Below, piece by piece: positions 1 to 8,363 of a stretch of DNA of 15,911 bases. The stretch is taken from assembly GCA_021824055.1 (NCBI GenBank), contig JAKALV010000049.1:1-15911 (forward strand). The letters are read 5' to 3'. Both the position numbers and the translations under genes were made by a program. How positions within the stretch are numbered: position 1 is the stretch's first letter; the number at the start of each line of letters is the position of its first letter. The stretch is from Acidobacteriota bacterium (GTDB lineage: Bacteria > Acidobacteriota > Vicinamibacteria > Vicinamibacterales > SCN-69-37). The notes beneath the pieces are model-generated. The model had not been told where the DNA came from. It saw only the letters and a list, made by a program, of their open reading frames with translations, and searched no databases.

Positions 1-162
1 GCCTGACGACTTCGCCGAAACCGACGTCTCGAGGGTCGAGCGAAACGCGGCGTCAGCGACGCGCGCCCCAATGAGCACCATCCCGGCGTACGACAGCAAG
101 ACAGCGCCGGCGAACACAATCGCCACACTGGCGTATCGGATGATCGTGCGGCCCGGCGTCAT
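1..162 (-). CDS. Membrane-anchored protein N-terminus, probable sortase (partial)
   Basis: Only the first 54 residues are visible; the gene runs off the left edge. The start ATG (160-162) overlaps the stop of the upstream VWA gene as ATGA, so the two are almost certainly translationally coupled. The visible part has a short basic N-terminus, one hydrophobic segment at about residues 9-33 and then a polar stretch rich in Ala, Ser and Thr. Sortases of Gram-negative and class D type begin this way, with an N-terminal anchor followed by a periplasmic beta-barrel. The catalytic TLxTC region would lie outside the window, so the family cannot be confirmed. The assignment rests on context: two genes upstream is a protein with a C-terminal LPHTAS sorting signal. 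Any other single-pass membrane protein would fit the visible residues equally well. Confidence 0.5.
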   Translation of the reverse strand, partial: MTPGRTIIRYASVAIVFAGAVLLSYAGMVLIGARVADAAFRSTLETSVSAKSSG

Positions 163-1043
163 GGTGGCGGCCGCATGCTGTAGCCGGAACGCGTACGCAC
201 TCGCAGCCTGTTTCCGGTTGGCCCGAGCGCGGTGACCTTGACCGTATGAAACGCTTTGCCGGACTTGGCGGCGCCAGGCACAAACCCGAGCGTGTATTGC
301 TCCCGCATGTCGCGCGCGATTTCGACGAACGCGCCGGCCACGTCGCGGGGCGCGCCGGGAAAGTACGCCACGCCACCGCTGTCGCGGCAGAGGCGCTTCA
401 GGATTTCCGGATTCTCGTCCTGGAACTCCGCGCCGATCAACCCGATGCCGTAGATCACGGCCTGCGATTCGCGCGCAAGATCGCGGACGCCTCGGTACTT
501 GAGATGGCTGGCATTGTCGCCGCCGTCGGTCACAACGACCAGCGCCTTGCGGTCCGACCGGCCGCTGGTCAGGTGCCGAAGGGCCTCGGCGACCGCATCG
601 TAGAGCGCGGTCCTGCCGCCGGGCGGCTCCGCGACCAGTGCGCCATCGAGCACGGCGGGATCGCTCGTAAACAACTGGCCACCGAGCGGCAGTGTGCGCA
701 CGCGATCACTGAAGGTCACCACGAACAGTTCGTCGCCGGCGCGGCCCGACCGCGCGAACGCCACGGCGGCGGCGTTCACCGCCGCCAGCTTCAGCCCCAT
801 GCTCTGGCTGTGATCGACGACCAGCCCGATCGTGATCGGAACGTCGCCACCCCGGAAGAATGTGATCGGCTGCAGCCGCCCCTCGTCGTACACGCGGAAA
901 TCTGTTTCAGCCAGCCCCGCCACGCTGTGCCCGCGCGCGTCGCTCACCGTCACCGGCAGCACCACCATCTCCGTGCGGACGGAGAACGTGGCTTGCAGTG
1001 CGACAAACAGGCACGCGAGGGCTCGCATGACGAGACTGGGCAT
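159..1043 (-). CDS. VWA-domain protein, acidobacterial VWFA-related type
   Basis: This is a 294-residue exported protein with a von Willebrand factor A domain. The N-terminus is hydrophobic (about 6-23, signal peptide or anchor). A small beta region follows (about 25-62) containing a DFRVYDEG motif typical of the acidobacterial VWFA-related family. The VWA domain spans about 68-250. Its metal-ion-dependent adhesion site looks complete: DHSQS at 77-81, Thr145 in GGRTALYDA and Asp173 in TDGGD. The C-terminus (250-290) is a short beta segment. It starts six bases after the LPHTAS gene and overlaps the next gene by four bases, so it sits between a probable sortase substrate and a probable sortase. 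It has no sorting signal of its own. The start is uncertain: GAGGA lies almost against ATG 1043, and ATG 1028 (Met6) is an alternative. VWA domains mediate metal-dependent protein binding; the partner here is unknown. Confidence 0.9.
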   Translation of the reverse strand: MPSLVMRALACLFVALQATFSVRTEMVVLPVTVSDARGHSVAGLAETDFRVYDEGRLQPITFFRGGDVPITIGLVVDHSQSMGLKLAAVNAAAVAFARSGRAGDELFVVTFSDRVRTLPLGGQLFTSDPAVLDGALVAEPPGGRTALYDAVAEALRHLTSGRSDRKALVVVTDGGDNASHLKYRGVRDLARESQAVIYGIGLIGAEFQDENPEILKRLCRDSGGVAYFPGAPRDVAGAFVEIARDMREQYTLGFVPGAAKSGKAFHTVKVTALGPTGNRLRVRTRSGYSMRPPP

Positions 1044-1049
1044 TCCTCG

Positions 1050-1766
1050 TTAACGACTGGGGCGCGGCATCGCGAAACGGCGGACCGCAAACCCAAGGCC
1101 AACCAGCGACAAGCCGAACAATGCGATGCCCGTGAGGTTGCTGGCGGTGTGCGGAAGTTCCGTGCGCGCGGGCAGGGGTTCCGGGGCCGGCGTCGCGGCG
1201 ACTGCCGGCGTGGGCTCAGGTGGCGTCATCTGAATCGTGGTCACCGGCACCTCTGTCTTCTCTGGCGTCACGGCCACGAGTTCGGCGGTCTTCATCGAAT
1301 CCGCCTTGGCGTCGGCATACTCGGTGTCGGCCACGGCCGGAACCACGAGATGCGATGCGGCTGCGAGTTCATGCGCGCGCGTCTTCGAGTAGACCAGTTC
1401 CTGGCCGACGGTCTGCCCCGGATAGAACCAGGCGCGGATGGCCTGCGGCTGCCCCGCCGCCACTTCGTCGAACTTGATCACGGTCTCCTCGGTGGCCTTC
1501 AAGCGGTAGTCCGGAATCGCGAGGACGATCGCCACGGGCGTCGTGCCGCCCTTGTCGAAGATCTCGACGACGTGCCGGTTCATGCCCGAATCATGCATTT
1601 CGAACGTATAAGTCCCAGCCGGCAGAATCTTGCCGGGCACTTCCACGGGCTGCGAGAACGTAATCACCGTCCGGTTGTTCAGCGCGACCTGCGCGTTGGC
1701 GTAGGACCCCGATGCGAGACCGACCAGCGAATACGCAAGCGCGAGTCGAACCAATTTCTTCACCAT
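1050..1766 (-). CDS. Exported protein with C-terminal LPHTAS sorting-type signal
   Basis: The product is 238 residues with a signal peptide (about 1-26, cleavage likely after ANA or ANAQ). A compact beta-rich domain follows (27-130; motifs VEVPGKILPAGTY and AIPDYRL), then a low-complexity linker rich in Pro, Glu, Thr and Ala (160-203). The C-terminus is a tripartite sorting signal: LPHTAS at 204-209, a hydrophobic segment at 211-228 and an Arg-rich tail. The N-terminal domain resembles a small family I know from acidobacterial genomes, often with LPxTAS ends and no assigned function. A ribosome binding site reading GGAGGT lies eight bases before ATG 1766 and supports this start. It is the first gene of a minus-strand operon with the VWA gene and the likely sortase, so covalent attachment to the cell surface by that sortase is inferred. 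The anchor could instead be cleaved by another archaeosortase-like or rhomboid-type enzyme. Confidence 0.85.
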   Translation of the reverse strand: MVKKLVRLALAYSLVGLASGSYANAQVALNNRTVITFSQPVEVPGKILPAGTYTFEMHDSGMNRHVVEIFDKGGTTPVAIVLAIPDYRLKATEETVIKFDEVAAGQPQAIRAWFYPGQTVGQELVYSKTRAHELAAASHLVVPAVADTEYADAKADSMKTAELVAVTPEKTEVPVTTIQMTPPEPTPAVAATPAPEPLPARTELPHTASNLTGIALFGLSLVGLGFAVRRFAMPRPSR

Positions 1767-1774
1767 TATTTCTT

Positions 1775-1780
1775 ACCTCC
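1775..1780 (-). promoter_or_regulatory. Ribosome binding site of the LPHTAS gene
   Basis: On the minus strand this reads GGAGGT, eight bases upstream of ATG 1766. It is a near-perfect Shine-Dalgarno match and fixes the start of the operon's first gene. Confidence 0.8.
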
Positions 1781-1870
1781 AACAACAGGCTAGAACGGCG
1801 GGCAGTGGCTGTCTGTGCTGTAAGACACAGGGGCCGCTCTTTCACCGCCAGTCCCGCCCGCACCGCATCG

Positions 1871-1889
1871 CCGCTTTCTCACGAAGCGG
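1871..1889. repeat. Small inverted repeat in the divergent leader region
   Basis: CCGCTT and AAGCGG form a perfect 6-bp stem around a 7-base loop. It lies in the 181-base region between the divergent LPHTAS operon and the tonB-like gene. It could be an operator or a leader hairpin, but a repeat of this size is expected fairly often by chance. No convincing -35/-10 pair was found for either direction in this region. Confidence 0.3.
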
Positions 1890-1936
1890 TGTCTAACCAA
1901 CGAGCACAGTGAAATGAGCGCCGTGCCGTACGGCGC

Positions 1937-1942
1937 GGGAGG
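1937..1942 (+). promoter_or_regulatory. Ribosome binding site of the tonB-like gene
   Basis: GGGAGG lies five bases before the ATG at 1948. It decides this start over an upstream in-register ATG at 1915, whose short open frame is different. Confidence 0.75.
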
Positions 1943-1947
1943 CAACC

Positions 1948-2610
1948 ATGGCCCGTCAGGTCCAGACAGTACTGGTGTCGATGCTGCTGCACATCGTCGC
2001 GCTGTTTCTGATCGTGGTGATTCCGCTGCTGGCCATGGATGGGCTGCCCGGCATCCCCAGCATGACGCGGTATGTGCCGGTGGAGATCAAGGCGCCCGAG
2101 ATGCCGGCCGCGCCGAGACCTGCCGTCAGAGCAACGCCGGTTGCGGTCGAAGCGGCCGGACCGCCTGTCGTCGCGCCCAGTGAAATCAAGGCGGAAGCCC
2201 CCGAGCGGCCGCCCGTGATTTCGAATGTTCCCAGCGCGGATGTCGCCGGCGGAGTTCCGGGCGCCGGCAATCGGGTGCCGATCGACACCATGAACGTCGC
2301 GCCTCCGCCGAAACAGATGGATCCCGTGCGCCCTGGGGGACAAGTGAAAGCGCCGACGCGTGTGCGCTACGCGGCCCCCGTGTATCCGGCGATCGCGATC
2401 GGCGCCAGGATCTCGGGCACCGTCGTCATTGAGGCCGTGATCGGTACTGACGGCTCGGTCCGCGACGCACGCATCGTCCGGTCGATTCCGCTTCTCGACG
2501 ACGCCGCGCTGACCGCCGTGCGGCAATGGCGCTACACGCCGACCACGCTGAACGGGATTCCGGTGCCGGTGGTGATGACGGTGCGCGTGCGGTTTGAGAT
2601 TGGCGGGTAA
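1948..2610 (+). CDS. TonB-family energy transducer
   Basis: The product is 220 residues with the full TonB layout. A short cytoplasmic N-terminus leads into one transmembrane helix (about 7-29). A Pro/Ala/Val-rich periplasmic spacer follows (45-135), and then a TonB C-terminal domain (140-219). The family marks are visible: YP at 146-147, the GTVVIEAVIGTDGSV strand pair and QWRYTPTTLNG near 193-203. TonB proteins pass the energy of the ExbB-ExbD proton motor to outer-membrane receptors. No exbBD genes or receptor lie in the window, so its partner is unknown; many bacteria of this type carry numerous TonB paralogues. GGGAGG (1937-1942) lies five bases before ATG 1948 and supports the start. 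The gene converges on the efflux operon with about 135 bases between their ends, where I see no clear terminator. Confidence 0.9.
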   Translation: MARQVQTVLVSMLLHIVALFLIVVIPLLAMDGLPGIPSMTRYVPVEIKAPEMPAAPRPAVRATPVAVEAAGPPVVAPSEIKAEAPERPPVISNVPSADVAGGVPGAGNRVPIDTMNVAPPPKQMDPVRPGGQVKAPTRVRYAAPVYPAIAIGARISGTVVIEAVIGTDGSVRDARIVRSIPLLDDAALTAVRQWRYTPTTLNGIPVPVVMTVRVRFEIGG

Positions 2611-2745
2611 GCCGATGGCTCAGCCGAAGCGCGCGAGCACGTGCCGATTGTGGCGGAAGCTGGGAACTGCATAGGCGCATTCACCCATGGACATTGGTCC
2701 GAATCTCCGGCCACGTCGCGTCACGCAGACCTGTTGCGACTCACG

Positions 2746-4017
2746 TTACCGAAGGCTTCGTCGGACCCACGCCGCTCGAGCCGCCCGGTAGTCGCGAATC
2801 GTGGTGTCGACGACGCGACCGGTCTCGGCCAGCCGGCGCAGGGTCTGCGTGCGCGTCACGGCGTCGAAGGCGCCAGCGCGTACGGCCTGTTCCACGAAAT
2901 CGGCGTCGCGATCGATGAGGGCCGGCGTGCTGGCGACCGCCTGTGCCGCCCGCTCGGCCGCGTCGAGCGCATCCCACGCAGACTCCAACTCGCTGCGCAC
3001 GGTGGCACGGGCCGTCCGGAGCTTCGCGTCAGCGGTCAGGAGGCGGGCGGTCGCGAGCGCACGCGGTTCCTGTTGCCGATCGAAGAGCGGAATCGGCACG
3101 CTCACCGTAAAGACGAGATCATGATCCGGCCAGTTCGCCATCAGGGCGCCTGCGAAGGGACTGCCGGTGAAGGAGCCGGCCGGAATGTCGCGACGGTTAT
3201 AGCCGGCGTTCAGACCGAGTGTCGGTGTCGGGGTGACGAGGCGCTCGAAGGTCTCGCGCTCAAATGTGGCCGCGTCGACCTCCGCGCGCGCCGCCTGGAC
3301 CCTCGGATCGCGGTCGACGAGCGCGTCGAAGTCGGGACGCTGGACGGAAGCGAGCGCCTCCGGTGGATCGGCGACGACCAAGCCCGTCGACACGCTCCGG
3401 CCCAACAGCCGAGCGAGCTGGGCCCGCGCCGCCGCCAATTGCCCGCGGGCCTGTTCGAGCGCGACCTGGGTGGACGCCAGATCCAGATCGGCGGAATCCG
3501 CATCCAGCTGCGTACCTTGGCCGACGTTGAGCTGCCGATGCGCGGCACCCGCCGCGATCGTCTGCAGATTCACGATCCGCTGACTGCGCGCGACGAGGCG
3601 CTGTCGCAGGGCGACATCCGCGACCGCGACGGCCACGTGCTCGTCGAGCGCGCGCAGTCTGTCGTCGCGCTGAAACCGCGTGCGCCTGACGTCCGCGTTC
3701 GCCGACGCGGCGCGTGGTTTCCACGACCCGGATATGTCAACCGGCAGGATCGCACCCACACTCCAAGAGGTCTCATCCAGACCCAGGATCGCGCCGTTAA
3801 AGTAGTTGCCCGACACCTCCGGATTCTGGCGAAACCTGCGGCCGGCCTGCGCCGCGAACACCTCGGCTCCACGCACGAGCGCGTCGAGTTCCGCCGCTTC
3901 GGGGGCGTGGGCACGCGCTTCGGCCTGCGCCTCGGCCAGGGTCAGCGGCTGCTGCGCCGCACAGGGATCGGCCAGCGCCAGCAGCCCGAGCATGATCGTG
4001 ATGCGTAGACGAGTCAT
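2746..4017 (-). CDS. TolC/CzcC-type outer-membrane efflux channel
   Basis: The product is 423 residues. It is an outer membrane efflux protein that would form the trimeric exit duct of the tripartite pump encoded just upstream. There is a signal peptide with probable cleavage after the ADPCAA segment (residue 21), followed by QPLTLAEA, the usual start of the mature family. Two related halves follow, each with long Ala/Arg/Leu-rich helices (about 105-205 and 315-415). The second half has the beta-strand motif VSVPIPLFDR near 304-313, typical of the CzcC/CusC branch. The length matches the family. Its ATG overlaps the stop of the RND gene as ATGA, so its translation is coupled and its expression should follow the efflux promoter. 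It is the last gene of the operon. Substrate cannot be told from this subunit. Confidence 0.93.
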   Translation of the reverse strand: MTRLRITIMLGLLALADPCAAQQPLTLAEAQAEARAHAPEAAELDALVRGAEVFAAQAGRRFRQNPEVSGNYFNGAILGLDETSWSVGAILPVDISGSWKPRAASANADVRRTRFQRDDRLRALDEHVAVAVADVALRQRLVARSQRIVNLQTIAAGAAHRQLNVGQGTQLDADSADLDLASTQVALEQARGQLAAARAQLARLLGRSVSTGLVVADPPEALASVQRPDFDALVDRDPRVQAARAEVDAATFERETFERLVTPTPTLGLNAGYNRRDIPAGSFTGSPFAGALMANWPDHDLVFTVSVPIPLFDRQQEPRALATARLLTADAKLRTARATVRSELESAWDALDAAERAAQAVASTPALIDRDADFVEQAVRAGAFDAVTRTQTLRRLAETGRVVDTTIRDYRAARAAWVRRSLR

Positions 4018-7000
4018 GTCGTCCGCGGCGCCGGTTGGCCGCCGCCCTCCGACCGGCGAGCTAGCCAGACGTAGATGGTGGGAATCACCAACATGTTGAG
4101 TGCGGTGGACGTGATCAGACCCATCACGACGATGAGTGCCATTGGTGATTCCAGTTCGGTTCCGGACGTTCTCATGGAGAGCACCAACGGCAGCAGGCCC
4201 AATCCCGCAGCGCCCGCTGTCATCACAATCGGTAACAGGCGTTCTTCTGCGGCTCGCAGAATCCGCGCGACCGGATCTTCATCGGGATGCTCCGCATCGA
4301 GGAGCTGTTTGTGCGCGACGAGCATGATGCCGTTGCGCGCGATGATGCCGAAGAGGGTCACGAACCCCACGAGACCGGCGACCGACAGGCCTCCCGGCGT
4401 GAGGAGCGCCCCGAGGACGCCGCCGATCAGCCCCAGTGGAAAGTTGATCAGGGTCACGGTGGCATCCCTGAGCGAGCTGAAGGCGATCGCCAGCAGCATG
4501 AAGACGCCAAGCAGGACCAATGCGCCGACGAGTACCAGTTGTTGCGCGGCCTGCCGGCGCGCGAGCGCCTCCCCCGTCACGTCGATCCGGTATCCTTTGG
4601 GCAAACGGATGGCTGCCAGCCGCTCCTCGAGGGCGCTGACCGCGCCCGAGAGCCCGCCGCCGGGGACATCGATGCCGATGGCGATTTGGCGCTCCCCGTT
4701 TTCGTGATTGATGAGCGCGGGCGCGGCCACCGTCTCGATGTGAGCGAGGGCCGCCAGATTCACCGCGCCGCTGGCGGGGGTATCGATCGGCAGGTCGCCG
4801 AGCGCGGCCCGCTCACGGGCGGCGGGTGGCCCGGCGACGGCGACGTTGACGACACGGCCGTCGCGACCCAGAATTTGCGTGACGGTCTCGCCTTGCCGCC
4901 ACAAGACCACGTCGGCGGCGAGTTCCGCCGGCGTCACTTGGTAGCGCGCCAGCTGCGGGCCATCGGGACGGACGCGGATCTGGGGCACGTCGATTTGTGG
5001 ATCCGGCCGAATCGCACCGAGTCCCGAGGTCTGACCCGCGGTGGCGGCGACCTGGGCGGCCAATACCCGGAGCCGTTGAAGATCCGGGCCATGTACTTTG
5101 ACGACGACCGGCGCGGTTTCACCGGAGAGGATCTCGTTGATGCGTTCGCCCAGGAATGCATCGACCGTGAAGGCGAGGCCCGGCACCCGGCCGATCGCCT
5201 TCGCTGTGTCCAGCGTCAGCCGGTCCCACTGCTCCGACGGATTCTTCAGCACGACGTTGAATTCGAGCGAGTACACCGGCAGTGCATCTTCCGACAGTTC
5301 GGCGTGCCCCATCAGCGCCGAGGTATGGCTGGCCACCCCGGCCGACCGCAGTTCTCCGTCGACCGCTGTTGCCAGTCGCATCGTCTCGGGTAAGGAGGTG
5401 CCTGGCACCGCAGTCACATGGCCGATCAGTGTGCTCTCTTTGAACTCAGGCAGGAAGCGGCCACCGATGAAGGGCAGGACCACGGCGGCGGCCACAGTCA
5501 GAATCACGATCGTGGCAAACACCATCCGCGGTCTGTCGACGACCGCATGCACGATCCGGCGGTAACGCTCCAACATCCAGACGGCGAGCCGCGACAGGCG
5601 CGGCTCTCGTTCGGCCAACGGCGGCAAGAGCCACGCGCACATGGCCGGCGTGACCGTCAGCGCGACCAGCAGCGACGCGGCAATGGCCAGGATGTACGCG
5701 TGTGCCAGCGGCGAAAAGATGCGTCCCGCAATGCCGCCGAGCGAGAGCACGGGGATGAGCACAATCGCGACGATGATCGTCGCGTAGACAACGGACCCAC
5801 GGATTTCGCGTGAGGCCGCACGCACCACCTCGAGGGGCGGTTGGGGATCGTGTCGCGTGACGTTTTCACGGAGGCGGCGCCAGACGTTCTCGACATCGAC
5901 GATGGCATCGTCGACCACTTCACCCACCGCGATCGCCAACCCGCCGAGGGTCATCCCATTGATCGACGCGCCGAAGAAGATCAGCACGGCGCCTGCCGTG
6001 AGAATCGATAACGGAATGGCGGTCAGGCTGATGACGGCCAGCCGGCCGTACCGGAGGAACGACACGAGAATGACGACGACGAGGATCGTGCCGATGAGCA
6101 TCGCACGGCCCACGTTCCACACCGATGTCGTCACAAACGTCGCCTGGCGGAAGACGGGCGGCTCGATGCGACCGCCCGCGGGAAGCGCGGCTTTGAGATC
6201 GTCGAGCGCCTGCTCGACTCGCTCTGTCACGCGGACCGTGTCAGCGCCCGGCAGCTTGTTCACCTGGACGAGCACGGCCGGGCGTCCATCGTAGAGCGCT
6301 GCACCGACTGGTGGCTCGACGGCCGACACGACCTCGGCCACATCGCCAATTCGGATGGGTCCCGCGGGACTGGAGAGAATCGTAGCTGCGTGTGAGGCGG
6401 TCGGCGGCGCGGGCGAGGACGGAATCGCGATGTTGCTTAGCGTCGCAACGGCATCTCCGATCCGCAGGCGCGCGTCATTCTGGACATCGAGCCGGGCACT
6501 GGCGGTTTCGATGAAGCCCGCACCGCTCAGAGACTGGCTCGATCGGACCGCGTTCACCAGATCAGCCATCGACACACTGCGCTGCTGCAGACGCGTGGGG
6601 TCAGGGCGCACTTCGACGCGCTCCACAAATCCCCCGAGCGGGGTCACCTGCGCGACGCCGGGAATGCCGAGCAGGCGCGGACGCAGCGTCCAGTCGGCGA
6701 ACGTCCGGAGGTCGCGCAGCGCCTGGTCTGAATTGGGCGCGTTCGACGTGAGCGCAAACCGCAGGAGCGCCCCGATCGGCGCCGAGATGGGCATCAACTG
6801 CGGCGTCCCGACCGCCCGCGGCAATCGCGCCTGCGCGAGTTGGAGGCGTTCGGTCACCAACTGACGGGCCCGATAGATGTCGAGCCCTTCTTCGAAGAAC
6901 ATGGTGACCACCGACAGCCCCGGCGACGACGTGGAGCGAACCAGTGTCGCCTGCGGCGTGCCGAGCAGGACCTGCTCGAGGGGACGGGTCGCGAGCTGCT

Positions 7001-7193
7001 CGACATCGAGCGCCGCCATGCCTCGCGCTTCCGTCTGGATGACCACAAAGGGAGGCGTAAAGTCCGGCAGGACATCGAATGATGCGTGGACCGCGGACCA
7101 CACGCCGAACACCATGAGCGCGACGGCGCCGAGGAGGACGACAACCCGATTGTGGATGGACCAGGCGATGAGACCGTCGAAGAACCCACCCAT
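4014..7193 (-). CDS. RND efflux pump, CusA/CzcA-like inner-membrane subunit
   Basis: The product has 1059 residues, the normal RND length, with the expected two-fold repeat. There is one N-terminal transmembrane helix (about 17-37), a large periplasmic loop (40-350), helices 2-6 (355-530), one helix at 556-576, a second periplasmic loop (580-880) and a last helix bundle (885-1045). The periplasmic start VLPDFTPPFVV is typical of the heavy-metal branch. The proton-relay helix carries GEVVDDAIVDVENVWRR (424 onward), with Asp428, Asp429 and Glu435. The classical CzcA pattern there is DFG..VDGAV..EN, so this is a divergent subtype. I see no methionine-rich metal pathway, so export of metal ions, drugs or lipids all remain possible. 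It starts three bases after the stop of the adaptor gene and overlaps the channel gene by four bases. Confidence 0.93.
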   Translation of the reverse strand: MGGFFDGLIAWSIHNRVVVLLGAVALMVFGVWSAVHASFDVLPDFTPPFVVIQTEARGMAALDVEQLATRPLEQVLLGTPQATLVRSTSSPGLSVVTMFFEEGLDIYRARQLVTERLQLAQARLPRAVGTPQLMPISAPIGALLRFALTSNAPNSDQALRDLRTFADWTLRPRLLGIPGVAQVTPLGGFVERVEVRPDPTRLQQRSVSMADLVNAVRSSQSLSGAGFIETASARLDVQNDARLRIGDAVATLSNIAIPSSPAPPTASHAATILSSPAGPIRIGDVAEVVSAVEPPVGAALYDGRPAVLVQVNKLPGADTVRVTERVEQALDDLKAALPAGGRIEPPVFRQATFVTTSVWNVGRAMLIGTILVVVILVSFLRYGRLAVISLTAIPLSILTAGAVLIFFGASINGMTLGGLAIAVGEVVDDAIVDVENVWRRLRENVTRHDPQPPLEVVRAASREIRGSVVYATIIVAIVLIPVLSLGGIAGRIFSPLAHAYILAIAASLLVALTVTPAMCAWLLPPLAEREPRLSRLAVWMLERYRRIVHAVVDRPRMVFATIVILTVAAAVVLPFIGGRFLPEFKESTLIGHVTAVPGTSLPETMRLATAVDGELRSAGVASHTSALMGHAELSEDALPVYSLEFNVVLKNPSEQWDRLTLDTAKAIGRVPGLAFTVDAFLGERINEILSGETAPVVVKVHGPDLQRLRVLAAQVAATAGQTSGLGAIRPDPQIDVPQIRVRPDGPQLARYQVTPAELAADVVLWRQGETVTQILGRDGRVVNVAVAGPPAARERAALGDLPIDTPASGAVNLAALAHIETVAAPALINHENGERQIAIGIDVPGGGLSGAVSALEERLAAIRLPKGYRIDVTGEALARRQAAQQLVLVGALVLLGVFMLLAIAFSSLRDATVTLINFPLGLIGGVLGALLTPGGLSVAGLVGFVTLFGIIARNGIMLVAHKQLLDAEHPDEDPVARILRAAEERLLPIVMTAGAAGLGLLPLVLSMRTSGTELESPMALIVVMGLITSTALNMLVIPTIYVWLARRSEGGGQPAPRTT

Positions 7194-7196
7194 TCG

Positions 7197-8363
7197 CTAT
7201 CCCGCCGGACGGAGCTGACTGCGAACCAGCTCGCCTTCAAGAGCCATCCCGCCACGCACGACGACGCGTTCACCCGGGTTCAGGCCAGACGCGAGCCGTA
7301 CCTGCCCGCCAAATCGCGCGGCGACCTGCACGGGACGCGGCGCGAACGTACCCGCAGGGGTCTCCACGAAGATGGTGTCGGTTTCGACGCCCGGCACGAT
7401 GGCGGATTCCGGGACGACGATGCCGCGGGTCAGACCATGTCCGATTCGAACAGAGACCGTACTGCCGAGCGTCAAAGCCGATGCATCCGCGGCCTCGACG
7501 GCCAGCCGATCCAGGCGGGTTCCGCCGACGTCCGTGAGACGCCCACGGGCGAGGAGCCGCGCGGGAATCGTCGTGGTGCCGGCGAGCACCTCGTACCGAT
7601 CGCCGACCGGTTCATCGGGGGGAACGGAGACGTCCACCCACAGCGGGCCCGGTTTGACGATCCGCGCCAGAACGTCACCGCGATTCACGAGCGCACCCAC
7701 AGAGGCGGTGAGATCGGCGACCGTGCCGGCGATGGGCGCCGCGACCGCGACGGATTGTGTCCGTGCGGTGGCTTCCGCGGCGCGTGCGGCCTGCAGCCCT
7801 TCGAGCCTGGCACGCGTGGTCGCGGCCGCGGTTTCCGCTTGCTGGAGCTGCGCCGCACTCACGACCTGTGGCGAGAGCGCCCGGGCGCGCTCCGCGTCCG
7901 CGACCGCTTTCGTGAGCTCGCGCCGCGCGGCTTCGATGTCGCCCTGGCGTTGGGCCGCCTGCGTGCCGACCGAAATCCGCTCCGGCACATCGAGCGACGG
8001 TTGAATCTCGAAGAGCGTGGCGCCGGCAGTGATGGCTTGTCCGAGTTGCACGCGTGGTGGCCGCGTCATACGGCCGGTGACAGGCGACACGACCTGGGCC
8101 TCGTTCGCTGGTGCGCTGATCACGCGTCCAAAGCGCAGCGCGGTGTTGGGCAGATCCGCGTCGGCGGCGGACTGCACCAGCAGTCCCATTGCGGACCGCT
8201 CCTGACTTGTCAGACGAATCGATCCATCGGCCTGGATGCGATTCGGCGAGGCGCTCTTCATCGCCTGGGCATCGCGGGTCGCTTCGCTTTGACCACCGCA
8301 ACCCGCCGACACCGCGAGTGTACTCAGGAGCGCCACCGCGACAGTAATATTCGGCGAGATCAT
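7197..8363 (-). CDS. Periplasmic adaptor (membrane fusion protein) of the RND pump
   Basis: The product is 388 residues and links the inner-membrane pump to the outer-membrane channel. The N-terminus is hydrophobic and ends in VSAGC with Cys22, a possible lipoprotein site. Ser at position -3 is not ideal, so lipidation is only likely. The family layout is visible: a first half-lipoyl segment (about 75-125, VVSPVTGRM and GQAITAGATLFEI), an Ala/Arg/Gln-rich alpha-hairpin (about 130-203), the second half-lipoyl segment (205-236, VAAPIAGTV and GALVNRGDVL), a beta-barrel (240-310) and a membrane-proximal domain (312-385). No His/Cys/Met-rich metal-binding extension is present, unlike several heavy-metal adaptors. 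Its ATG overlaps the stop of the M56 gene as ATGA. This is the third gene of the operon. Confidence 0.92.
   Translation of the reverse strand: MISPNITVAVALLSTLAVSAGCGGQSEATRDAQAMKSASPNRIQADGSIRLTSQERSAMGLLVQSAADADLPNTALRFGRVISAPANEAQVVSPVTGRMTRPPRVQLGQAITAGATLFEIQPSLDVPERISVGTQAAQRQGDIEAARRELTKAVADAERARALSPQVVSAAQLQQAETAAATTRARLEGLQAARAAEATARTQSVAVAAPIAGTVADLTASVGALVNRGDVLARIVKPGPLWVDVSVPPDEPVGDRYEVLAGTTTIPARLLARGRLTDVGGTRLDRLAVEAADASALTLGSTVSVRIGHGLTRGIVVPESAIVPGVETDTIFVETPAGTFAPRPVQVAARFGGQVRLASGLNPGERVVVRGGMALEGELVRSQLRPAG

Noticed and set aside
2641..4008. A long plus-strand frame opposite the TolC-type gene
   Set aside because: The composition is that of a GC-rich antisense frame, and the minus strand encodes a clear outer-membrane channel. 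The same reasoning removes the plus-strand frames at 246-1793, 4287-5393 and 7086-8771.
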